Part shown: in pieces, positions 56,452-64,000 of the stretch | Layout of the letters: each line of letters begins with the position of its first letter | Position numbering within the stretch: position 1 is the first letter of the stretch | Source: Endotrypanum monterogeii | Lineage: Eukaryota; Euglenozoa; Kinetoplastea; Trypanosomatida; Trypanosomatidae | Length of the DNA stretch: 64,000 bases | Reading direction: 5' to 3' | NCBI GenBank assembly: GCA_000333855.2 | Contig: CM007315.1 | Location: 967,516-1,031,515 of the forward strand | Position numbers and translations under genes: made by a program | Notes under the pieces: generated by a model | What the model saw: only the letters and a program-made list of their open reading frames with translations | Told to the model about the DNA's origin: nothing | Databases searched by the model: none

Positions 56452-58248
56452 TCATTCACAACAATGGGTCATCTTTTTCTTCAGAAGCGTTAGCTGCGCA
56501 TGTACGCTTGATATCTGCCCCAAGGGATTGCAACCAGTCGCGAGAGACTGGTGCTCGCTGCTCTCCTGCTTGCCAGACACTGTCACCATGTGATCCGAAC
56601 ACCTCGAGACCAGGCAAGTTGAGCTTAATCTTCTTCGCGGAATCGTGAAAAGTTTTGCTTTTTCAAAATAGAGCGTGTCGTGCGAAAAGCTGACCCGTCG
56701 TGTCGCTCGCTCGCCCACGGATCGGTGCGGAGAAGATCCCAACTCCTTCTGTATGGCCTCGCCGCCACTCCTGTGATTCACAGCCATCTCATTCGTCAGC
56801 CAGACTCGAGACGCGCGCCGGTGTAGGTTGACCCCCTCACTCCATTGATTCTCCTGACGGATGAGAATGGGAGCGAGGTGGGTTGTGGGCTGCGCAAGGG
56901 CGACAGTGTCACAGCGCGCAGCACTGGGGGAGTCAGTTAGCGCGATGGTGAGTACAGGCGACAAAGACTGGACACTTTTCTGCAGATTGTCAGTGCCATC
57001 TGCTTGTATACGACTGCTCGTGTCACACGCCGCCGAAGGCATTACAGGGGGGATTCCTATCATCATCTTCGGTTGCGTTGGAGTCCTCACACAAAGATGA
57101 GGCTGGTCAGTTTTTTCTGATTCGGCTGGGAACGCTGACCTCCGCAGGTCAAGACAGACGTGCCTGCATTCCTCCGACTGCTTATTCCGTACACGGCACT
57201 CGAAAGTGTTTCTGGAAAGGGTGGAGAGTTCATGTGATTCGCAATTGTTGTCTTGGAGTTGACAAGATGATGATTTCTCTTCCAGTGCGTTGACGAAGCA
57301 AGGGCGCGATACGCAGCGGCGGTTACTGTCCTTTGTGTTGGCCAGGAGGGAATCCATCTCCGTTACATTCGTCGGTGTTCGCAACTGCTTCCAACCCTCT
57401 GTCCGGTAGAGGCAGCAAATCTCGCCTTCGTTGTCGATGAAGAACTGTCGACGCTGCTGCTCTCTCGAGCGTCTGTGCAATGTGTCCACAAACGTGTTTG
57501 CATCTGCTGGGCATTCTCGCTCGGCCGCAGAGAGACGGGAGCGCTTCGCCTTATCGCACACATTCGTGCTCATGTTTGAGTTACCCTTGTGAGCAGAGTG
57601 TGGGGTGCGCTGCTCCTCTGCCACCCCCACATGTGGATCTGAGCCTTCGGTGCCGTACAGACAAAGGAGCTCCTTTGTCACCACTGCTGATTCCGGCAGG
57701 GCAGGCAAAGGATCACCTCGGCGACTAAAATCCGGAGAACATGCCTTGTCTCCTTCATCTTTGAGCTCCATCCCATTCCTCTCGATGTCTCGGCTGTCAC
57801 TCGCAGGTGGGGTGCTCATGAGCAAGTATCCAGAAACTACGTGGCCGAACTCATGTGGACTCTGTTGTTCGGAATCGATGATACGATGCAGACGGGAGTG
57901 GTCGGGCGAACCTCCCTGCCCCTGGATCGAGATAGTGGCTGTCGTGGTCGCCTTTGTGACACGGTGCGGGCGACTGCATCGTTTCTGGGGAGTTTCAAAA
58001 ACACTCAAGGTTGTAGATGCATGGTCAGCGTCTTGGCGCGGCGGATCGATTCGCGGCACGACCGGGGGTAGCGTTACCCTAAGCGGATCCAACGTAACTG
58101 AGGCGGCATTGACCTCAGGAGGGATCTTCTGCGCAACACACCTTCCGAAGTACGGAAGCTGCTTCTCACGTGAGGGGCCAAGCGCTGGAAGATCCCTCTC
58201 ACAACGCAACTCTGCGCGCCGCAAAGGGTGAGATGCAGCACTACCCAT
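56452..58248 (-). CDS. Unrecognised disordered protein with MGSAAS myristoylation signal
   Basis: The true ATG is at 58248 (the codon before it is GTG), giving a 598-residue protein that starts MGSAASHPLRRAEL. Gly2 with Ser6 matches the classic N-myristoyltransferase consensus, so membrane anchoring is likely. A likely acceptor (C/T-rich tract, A10, AG at 58260-58259) lies 10 nt upstream. The rest is hydrophilic and mostly disordered, with scattered Cys, an Arg/Gln-rich stretch (TLHRRSREQQRRQFF) followed by a possible small ordered piece (IDNEGEICCLYRTEGWKQL), and a region rich in S/T-P. Residues 517-528 are RRVSFSHDTLYF, a near-canonical RVxF-type PP1 docking motif; the gene at 14757-17048 has a similar R-x-V-S-F-S-x5-F. 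The C-terminus is LTLLKKKMTHCCE, with a CC that could be lipidated only in principle. Function unknown. Confidence 0.88.
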   Translation of the reverse strand: MGSAASHPLRRAELRCERDLPALGPSREKQLPYFGRCVAQKIPPEVNAASVTLDPLRVTLPPVVPRIDPPRQDADHASTTLSVFETPQKRCSRPHRVTKATTTATISIQGQGGSPDHSRLHRIIDSEQQSPHEFGHVVSGYLLMSTPPASDSRDIERNGMELKDEGDKACSPDFSRRGDPLPALPESAVVTKELLCLYGTEGSDPHVGVAEEQRTPHSAHKGNSNMSTNVCDKAKRSRLSAAERECPADANTFVDTLHRRSREQQRRQFFIDNEGEICCLYRTEGWKQLRTPTNVTEMDSLLANTKDSNRRCVSRPCFVNALEEKSSSCQLQDNNCESHELSTLSRNTFECRVRNKQSEECRHVCLDLRRSAFPAESEKTDQPHLCVRTPTQPKMMIGIPPVMPSAACDTSSRIQADGTDNLQKSVQSLSPVLTIALTDSPSAARCDTVALAQPTTHLAPILIRQENQWSEGVNLHRRASRVWLTNEMAVNHRSGGEAIQKELGSSPHRSVGERATRRVSFSHDTLYFEKAKLFTIPRRRLSSTCLVSRCSDHMVTVSGKQESSEHQSLATGCNPLGQISSVHAQLTLLKKKMTHCCE

Positions 58249-58610
58249 CACGCGGAAGCTTTTTTTTTTCGTTGAAGGGGACGGGGGAGGGGTGAGCGAT
58301 ATGCAAAGGGGAGGGGGAGGGGGTCGTCTCGTGTCAAATATGTGTTTGTCGTCGCGTACCAGCTTGCACAGCGACCGGCGCGGGAATGTTTCCCTTGTAA
58401 TGTTCTATATGCGGGAGTCGATCTTTTTTTTTTTTAATGCCCTTTTTGCTTGCCACACTAGAGAGGACGCACGACTCTCTCAAAGGGGGTAGGTTGATGG
58501 AGGAGTTTGGTGTGTTGCCCTTCGCTTTGTTCTCGCTTCAGCTCGATGCGGGTATGCGGCTCAAGAACAAAAAAAAAAGTGTGGCTGAGCGCATAAAGAT
58601 GTAACCGCAG

Positions 58611-58648
<38 letters not shown>

Positions 58649-60145
58649 AACGACAAGGCGGAAATGCGTCGAACGTTACGAATTCCAAAGCAAGCGAGGA
58701 GAATGGGAACAGAGGATCGGCCTTTCGTGGGAGACAGGGGAAGCGAAACGGAGAGGATGGAGTGCAAGGCGGGTGGGAATCGAACGCAGGAAAGGAAAGG
58801 GTCGAGGATTTGGCAACTGCGTGCGCAAAAAAAAAAAATAACATGCACACGGGGTTGCGCGAAGAAATGTTGATTATTGCCTGTTTTGAGCGCCTACCCA
58901 AGGAAACATTTTTTTTCTTTTTTTTTTAAATTGTTTTGACGAGAACTCGATGAAGGAACACCACGTCGTCATTTTGGATGCCGGACATATGCATACACAC
59001 CCTTCCCCAAAATAAACACAACTTCATATTGAAGAGGAGGACAGACGGAGAAGTCGTTTACAATTTCTTACCTCAGCGTCGCCCAATTCCCACTTACACA
59101 GACAAACACAGAGAGATACTCGCGGGCTGGAGAAAAAAAAAAACGAGGTCAAGATGTAATACATATCGATCGGCCCGAGGCGAAGAGAAGAAGTACGTCT
59201 GAGGAAAAAAGATATGAGTCCGATGCAGTAGCCACATAAGACGAGAAGTAGATTATATACAAAAATACAGATGTATATGCGTCAAGAGGTACGACACAGA
59301 CACAGAGGCGCGATACGATAACACGTATACAACACGAAAAAACTCAATAGAGCAGAAAATGAAGATGAAAAAAAATTCAAAAATACACTTCTGATGCGTT
59401 GCAGTTATGCGAGTGACCGGAGGCGTTGAGGCCGACAGCTCTATAACACAAAAGCGACTCGGCCACGGTAATTCCCACAAAACTGTGCGGAGGGAGGACG
59501 CTCACGGTGCATACCCGGAGTCTTTCTCTCCACCCCGTCTGCGAATGCTCGCGATACAAGAACATGTTCATATAGAAAGAAAAATGAAAAGAAACGGGGG
59601 AATCGTCATTTCTGAGGAGAGGGGAGGGGGTCGCGGGTGGAGTGCGATGTCTGGCACATCTACCCAGAATCTGTTGTACCATCGAAAGGCTTTGATTGCA
59701 ACCCACAATAACATTCTGAAACACTACGCCAGATTCCCCGCCTCCCCTTCATTCCTGAGAATATTCTTAGGGGGTCATTTGAGTCTGGCTCGCACACCTC
59801 TGAGCATTATGTACCTCAAAAATGATATGCCCGTTGGGGCAGCTCAGGGTGGGGGGACGGAGTTGTGTCCCCCCTCCTTCGAGACAGTCATGCGTGTGTG
59901 CTTCTTGAAGAAGTCATTGCAACTGTTTTATCAAATGAAGTGTTCTGGACACAACCGGTGGACAGAATAAAATGCACGAGTAACGATATTCCCACGAAAG
60001 CACACATTCGGGGGCATCAAGGAGGTGCGCCGTTGCCGCCTCGAATAAGATGCGTTATTTTCCGAAGAAAGGCGTTTCTGAGAGTCCAGACAGGACGATG
60101 ATTTTTCGGTTTTTGACACCCACTCAAATTACAAGATGTAGGTGT

Positions 60146-60187
<42 letters not shown>

Positions 60188-60886
60188 GTTTGTCGACCTC
60201 GACAGTTGAACCGTTGGAAACGCTCTATACAGACATCCGAAAGAGAGAGTTGGTCAGGTGGGGGAGAGGCAATCACGAGAGACAATAAGACACTTTTTTT
60301 TTTTATTCCATAGCGAGGGTCCAAGTAAACATTGTCCTCCTCCAATGTAAAGAAGAAATTGATTGCAAAGTCAGCCTCCTTGTTGCTCAGACGTTTGCAT
60401 GAGCACAGAGGAGCATCGGACCAGTTCACTCAGCAGGCATACTTCAGCATTGGAAGACCGCTTGGATACGGAGAAGTGGAGGTAACAGGAAAACAATTGT
60501 TCAATACGTGGATATCTACTACGAGTGGGTCGTCACCTTACGAATGAGTAGCAGCGTGTCTCACAGTCGAGCTTCCACCGTGCGTCTGTGCGTGTGAAGC
60601 ACACTTTTCTTGTTTTCAATAATTTTCCTTTGAAGCATGCTTCTCCTTTATACTTTTTTTTTTTCTCCTCTCCACGATGATGCACCTTCCTACTTGCTCA
60701 ACACACAAAAACACATATATAAATATATCTATTTATTTGTGTGTATGTGTGCCTGTGTGTGTTTTGTCACGCCCGTCTCTACCTCTTTTTTTTACTTAGA
60801 GATACAGGGTTAGATCTTCTTAGATGTGTGTACACATGGGGAGGGGGCGGTCGGGATGAGGGAGTGCCCTCCCGCCCTCAGCGGAC
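58249..60886. other. 2.6-kb intergenic spacer
   Basis: Includes the acceptor of the gene at 56452-58248 (C/T tract 58262-58330), a CA repeat (58615-58646), a GT repeat (60139-60190) and several poly-T runs. A 187-codon plus-strand open frame at 59407-59970 is the longest ORF but has no protein-like pattern and lies antisense to the unit; I do not call it a gene. Confidence 0.55.
60139..60190. repeat. (GT)n microsatellite
   Basis: About 50 bp of GT units with a few TA interruptions in the spacer downstream of the isomerase gene. Confidence 0.85.
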
Positions 60887-61936
60887 TTACTTACGAGCAC
60901 GGCTTTTCAGGCGGTCCAAATAACTGCCCAGGTTTTTCTGCACCTCTGGGCTCTGCACAAACTGTGTGAAAAACTCCGTATCGTAGTTGCGTTCCTCATC
61001 GGAAGCCAGCATCTGAAGATATTCGCGACGCATCATATCACGCGCCATCCAGCGAGCTTGCTGCGGCACGCTAAGAAAGCGCTCCGCTTGCTGATACGCA
61101 GCCTCAATGGTCTGCTCCTCGTCGGCGGCCACCTCATCAATCAACCCCAACTTCAGGGCTTCATCGGCCACGGGAGTCTCCCCCAGCTGCAGCATCCGCT
61201 CTGCTTGGCGTGAGCCCAATAGGTAAGCGTATGCTGGCATCGTCCACGGCGGTGCCACAAGCCCTAGCTTTGACTCGTTGAGACCGATGCGATACAGTCG
61301 ATTGTTGCTCGTGTTGTCCTTCGGCCCGCGAGCCATGACGCGGTAATCACAGCCCATCGCGATAATGCATCCTCCCGCAGGAGAGTTGCCCGTGATAGCT
61401 GCAATGATCGGCTTCGGGAAGGAGTTGAAGATCAGCCACATCTCCTGGAAGTTCTGCCAGAAGGAGGCAATGCGCTCGGGTTTGGGGTTGTACACCTCAG
61501 CGAGGTCTAGCCCGGCAGAAAACACTGTGGGAATGACCGAGGATATGATCACAGCCTTTGTCTCCTCGTTGCTGCCGAGCCACAGCATCCACTGATTTAG
61601 CTCCTGGAAAAATTCGAGGCTCAGCGAGTTCACTGGGGCACGAGCCAGTTGCACGTTCGTTATGCCCCTGTCATTCGTGTTGATCTTCACAAACTTCGGC
61701 ACCTCCGTCGGCTTCTTTGGCGCCTCGAACTCACGCTCCGCGTCGCCGCCGCGCTCGCCGTCGCCACGAGGGACATTCGGCGCCTGCGCGCGGCCCTGCT
61801 GCGGCGCTCGCATCTCCGGCGGCACGCCAGGCGGCACCTGCGACTGGAAGCGGTACTGCGGGACCTGCAGCAGCGCCGACGTCACACCGAGGGTGCCGGC
61901 GCAGCGGCTGAAGGAGTGGGTAATTACACGGCGCAT
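60887..61936 (-). CDS. ECI1: Mitochondrial 3,2-trans-enoyl-CoA isomerase (crotonase fold)
   Basis: A 349-residue protein. The frame is open 179 codons further upstream, but that part translates C/T-rich flank; the ATG at 61936 follows a strong pyrimidine tract and CTCTGCAG. The N-terminus MRRVITHSFSRCAGTLG is Arg-rich and hydroxylated, a typical mitochondrial targeting peptide, followed by a Pro/Gln/Gly-rich linker to about residue 75. The crotonase core has the oxyanion-hole segments FSAGLDL (139-145) and GNSPAGG (183-189), and IGLNESKLG (217-225), where Glu221 aligns with the catalytic Glu of mammalian mitochondrial ECI1. The CDYRVMA block after the second segment also matches ECI1 better than enoyl-CoA hydratases. 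The enzyme moves cis/trans-3 double bonds to trans-2 in beta-oxidation of unsaturated fatty acids. Length and motifs are complete; assignment to isomerase rather than hydratase is confident by motif. Confidence 0.93.
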   Translation of the reverse strand: MRRVITHSFSRCAGTLGVTSALLQVPQYRFQSQVPPGVPPEMRAPQQGRAQAPNVPRGDGERGGDAEREFEAPKKPTEVPKFVKINTNDRGITNVQLARAPVNSLSLEFFQELNQWMLWLGSNEETKAVIISSVIPTVFSAGLDLAEVYNPKPERIASFWQNFQEMWLIFNSFPKPIIAAITGNSPAGGCIIAMGCDYRVMARGPKDNTSNNRLYRIGLNESKLGLVAPPWTMPAYAYLLGSRQAERMLQLGETPVADEALKLGLIDEVAADEEQTIEAAYQQAERFLSVPQQARWMARDMMRREYLQMLASDEERNYDTEFFTQFVQSPEVQKNLGSYLDRLKSRARK

Positions 61937-62531
61937 GACTGCAGAGCGGGTGCGACAGCAAGAGAGATGAGGAAGGGGGCGGGAGGTGAGATCTGACACA
62001 GACACGGGTGATTGGCCAGCTGTTTCTTGCCAGACGCACAAGCCCAGCAGCGCCATGTACATGGGAGGAGACACACATGTGCACCGCAGGGGAATACGGT
62101 GCGCACGCGCCGAAAAGCACAAGAGGGAAACAACGAGAGAAAAAGGGGAAGAGAGAGAGAAAGATGTGGAGAGGGGGTGGGGGCGCAGTGTGTATGACTC
62201 AGCGAGTGAGCGAGGGACGCGCGAATAGAGCGCGTAGACGCAGATAGAAACGTACACTTCTTTATCAGTAGGTGTAGAGAGCGACGTTTTCTGAAAGCGC
62301 GGGGCGTGGAGGCAGTTGGCCCTCGCCGGTGCCCTCGTTGGCGACGCACCTGACCGCGAGCCCTCGCACACAGTCGCACAGTTTGACTTTTTTTCTTTTT
62401 TTTCTTTTTTAAAAGTTTGCAGCTTCAAAAGGAAAAGTTTAACTGGATGAAACAAATTACCGAAGGACTGCACAAACTGTTAGCGATCCGATAAGGCATG
62501 TTGGGTGGCGTCTGTTCTCCCTGCAGGCGCA
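61937..62531. other. Short 0.6-kb intergenic region
   Basis: Contains only the acceptor region of the isomerase gene and a short 3' UTR of the peptidase-like gene, including A/T homopolymers at about 62386-62411. It has none of the long microsatellite spacer seen elsewhere. Confidence 0.7.
61939..61992 (-). promoter_or_regulatory. Trans-splice acceptor of the isomerase gene
   Basis: The coding strand carries CTCACCTCCCGCCCCC and CTCATCTCTCTT, then GCTCTGCAG with AG at 61940-61939, only 2 nt before the ATG at 61936. If this is the main site the 5' UTR is almost absent; an upstream AG near 62000 could also be used. Confidence 0.55.
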
Positions 62532-64000
62532 TCATGCAAGGTCAGCCATAGCACGCAAGAAATGCGCCGTACTCAGGTATGGCGGAGGTGGGATATCGGC
62601 ACCGATGAGTCGCAGGGCTTCGACGCCACCGCTTTCGTCGATCGCGACGGCTGGAGAGATGATGTGAGTGTGAAATAACTGCCGCAAACAGTGAATGAAA
62701 TGATCAAACCCGTGTTGTGCAACGAGACGCTTAATGGAGTTTAGGGCATCCTGATACGAGATACCAGTGAACTCATGCCCCTTTTCTGAAGACTTGATGG
62801 TGCTCGTTGGCATAGTGGAGGGTGTGGTCAAGGAAGATGATAAAGCATTTGGGGGCGTTGCGCTGGCGTCGCCATCTGCCTTGTACTTGCGCATCGGTTT
62901 TCCAAGCAAGGTGTCGCCAACACACTGTTCGATGACCTGACAAATTCCCTCCTTCACGGCGAACGGAAACCCGAGGGCGTTGCCGACCCAGTGGTGGGTG
63001 AGCTCGTGTACAATGAGCTCTGTTTGCTCCACTTCGTTATTCGTGTTAGCACCGCCTCCTCCCCCAGCACATCCGGGGGCAGATGTTTTCTTGTTCGTTT
63101 GATAGATGGTCTCGTTGAGGATGATGGAACAGTGGTGTTCCATCCCAGAGATGTATGGCATTGTGGGTCCAAGGAGAACGTCCAGATGCTCACACTGAAG
63201 AAGTGGAAGCGGACACTGGAACAGATCCTGAAGTACGTTCACGGATTCGATGGTCAGTTTCAAAACACGTTCTAGGGTCGCCGGTGCAATGCGGGCCTCT
63301 GGGCGTGCGAGAACGCGAACAGGAACGGTCGTGACGGAGAGTGCGCCGTGGTCGCCAAGGCTGTCGGAGAGGTCCCCTGGAAAATGCATAATGTCTACAC
63401 TCCCTTCGGCCACTTCGAATCCACCGACGGCAGAGACTGCGCGCTTCAACTTTCCGCTGTGAGGGAAACAGGCAAAAGAAAAGACATAAGCGGGGATCGG
63501 GCCGCAGGGTGCAAAACTCATTTGCACTGCCTGTTGCGCCACCACCTCCTTGCGAGAGCGCATCTCTCCGTTCGTCAGGATCGTGTCGAACCCGCAGGGC
63601 AGCTGAAGACTCTTGAGGTGCCACTCCACACGATATTGCGGGTCGTCGGGCGAGGGAAAGGCGCACCGAGCAAAACGCACCTCAAAGTGTGTCAAGAGTG
63701 GCACGTCCTCGTTGCCATCACCGCCATCGCTGCAACGGGCGGCGTAGATGCCGCCGTGATCAGAGAGCTGAATTTTGCCGGAGAACTGAATGATGAGCTC
63801 CACTTCAGAGAAGGGAGTTAAAGTGCTGCCATCTACGAAAAAAACGAGTTTCGATCCCCAATCCACGGTGGCCGATGATCCGGATGAGTCTGCCAAGAAA
63901 TGTGCATCGCCCTCCGTTGCGGTTGCGCCATTCCTTTTTTTCTGTTTACAACCTTTTTTTGTCTTTTCCGTGTTACAGGTGTGATGTGTGCCGGGTGGTG
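62532..64000 (-). CDS. M1-family metallopeptidase-like protein, N-terminus beyond the window
   Basis: The frame is open from the stop at 62532 to the right edge (489 visible codons) with no in-frame ATG upstream of the catalytic region, so the 5' end lies outside. The order of motifs is that of gluzincin M1 aminopeptidases: a beta-rich N-terminal part (WHLKSLQLP and following), then SGMEHH in the place of the substrate-binding GxMEN motif, then the zinc site HELTHHWVGN, then VKEG as the likely third zinc ligand, then ISYQDALNSIKRL, where the Tyr aligns with the catalytic Tyr region. Two deviations: GMEH replaces GMEN, and the spacing between HELTH and the Glu is 14 residues rather than the usual 18. 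A low-complexity insert (SSSLTTPSTMPTSTIKSS) follows. The long helical C-terminal domain of typical M1 enzymes is missing. It may be an active peptidase or an aminopeptidase-like protein; location is probably cytosolic. Confidence 0.85.
   Translation of the reverse strand, partial: PPGTHHTCNTEKTKKGCKQKKRNGATATEGDAHFLADSSGSSATVDWGSKLVFFVDGSTLTPFSEVELIIQFSGKIQLSDHGGIYAARCSDGGDGNEDVPLLTHFEVRFARCAFPSPDDPQYRVEWHLKSLQLPCGFDTILTNGEMRSRKEVVAQQAVQMSFAPCGPIPAYVFSFACFPHSGKLKRAVSAVGGFEVAEGSVDIMHFPGDLSDSLGDHGALSVTTVPVRVLARPEARIAPATLERVLKLTIESVNVLQDLFQCPLPLLQCEHLDVLLGPTMPYISGMEHHCSIILNETIYQTNKKTSAPGCAGGGGGANTNNEVEQTELIVHELTHHWVGNALGFPFAVKEGICQVIEQCVGDTLLGKPMRKYKADGDASATPPNALSSSLTTPSTMPTSTIKSSEKGHEFTGISYQDALNSIKRLVAQHGFDHFIHCLRQLFHTHIISPAVAIDESGGVEALRLIGADIPPPPYLSTAHFLRAMADLA

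Noticed and set aside
59407..59970. 187-codon plus-strand ORF in the spacer near the isomerase gene
   Set aside because: Its composition is not protein-like, it lies antisense to the transcription unit, and no acceptor-like tract precedes it on its own strand.
61937..62473. 179-residue N-terminal extension of the isomerase
   Set aside because: It translates C/T-rich flank, would bury the mitochondrial targeting peptide, and spans the likely trans-splice acceptor.
63894..63896. Start of the M1-like gene at 63896
   Set aside because: That codon is TTG, and the frame stays open and coding-like to the window edge, so the gene is 5'-truncated by the window.

Overview
The window looks like nuclear DNA of a trypanosomatid (kinetoplastid protist), most likely of the Leishmania/Endotrypanum/Porcisia type; the species cannot be fixed by eye. 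Three things point there. All eleven credible protein genes are intronless and lie on the minus strand, as in a polycistronic transcription unit. Most start codons are preceded, on the coding strand, by a pyrimidine tract and an AG dinucleotide, the layout of spliced-leader trans-splice acceptors. The long spacers are full of (TA)n, (CA)n/(GT)n, homopolymer and G/A-rich microsatellites. I saw no tRNA, rRNA, CRISPR or autonomous mobile element.

Transcription runs from right to left. At the right edge is the C-terminal part of an M1-type metallopeptidase-like gene (62532 to the window end), then a compact mitochondrial 3,2-trans-enoyl-CoA isomerase gene (60887-61936). After these come unrecognised genes: 56452-58248, 49581-50918, 41208-47501 (2097 aa, with a 7.2-copy 33-residue tandem repeat), 35439-37943, 29897-31242 (broken by a one-base problem in an A14 run), 23466-25268 and 14757-17048. 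Then comes a large alpha-solenoid (HEAT-like) protein gene, 5225-9001. Last is a gene that runs off the left edge (1-2085).

Only about 40% of the window is coding. The two genes with recognisable enzyme folds sit 0.6 kb apart, whereas the unrecognised genes are separated by 2 to 6.4 kb of low-complexity spacer. In trypanosomatids most of such a spacer is normally 3' UTR of the upstream gene, because poly(A) addition is coupled to trans-splicing of the next gene.

The most interesting feature is the run of eight Ser/Pro/Arg-rich, apparently disordered proteins. Four start with Met-Gly and could be N-myristoylated. Three carry a similar near-C-terminal [YL]-V-[DT]-S-P-[ND] motif. Two share an R-x-V-S-F-S-x5-F motif resembling a PP1 docking site. 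Together they may be a fast-evolving set of membrane- or cytoskeleton-associated adaptor proteins; that is inference. Two N gaps (26550-26569 and 38698-38754) are flanked by odd GTA/ACG-type sequence that is probably assembly artefact.
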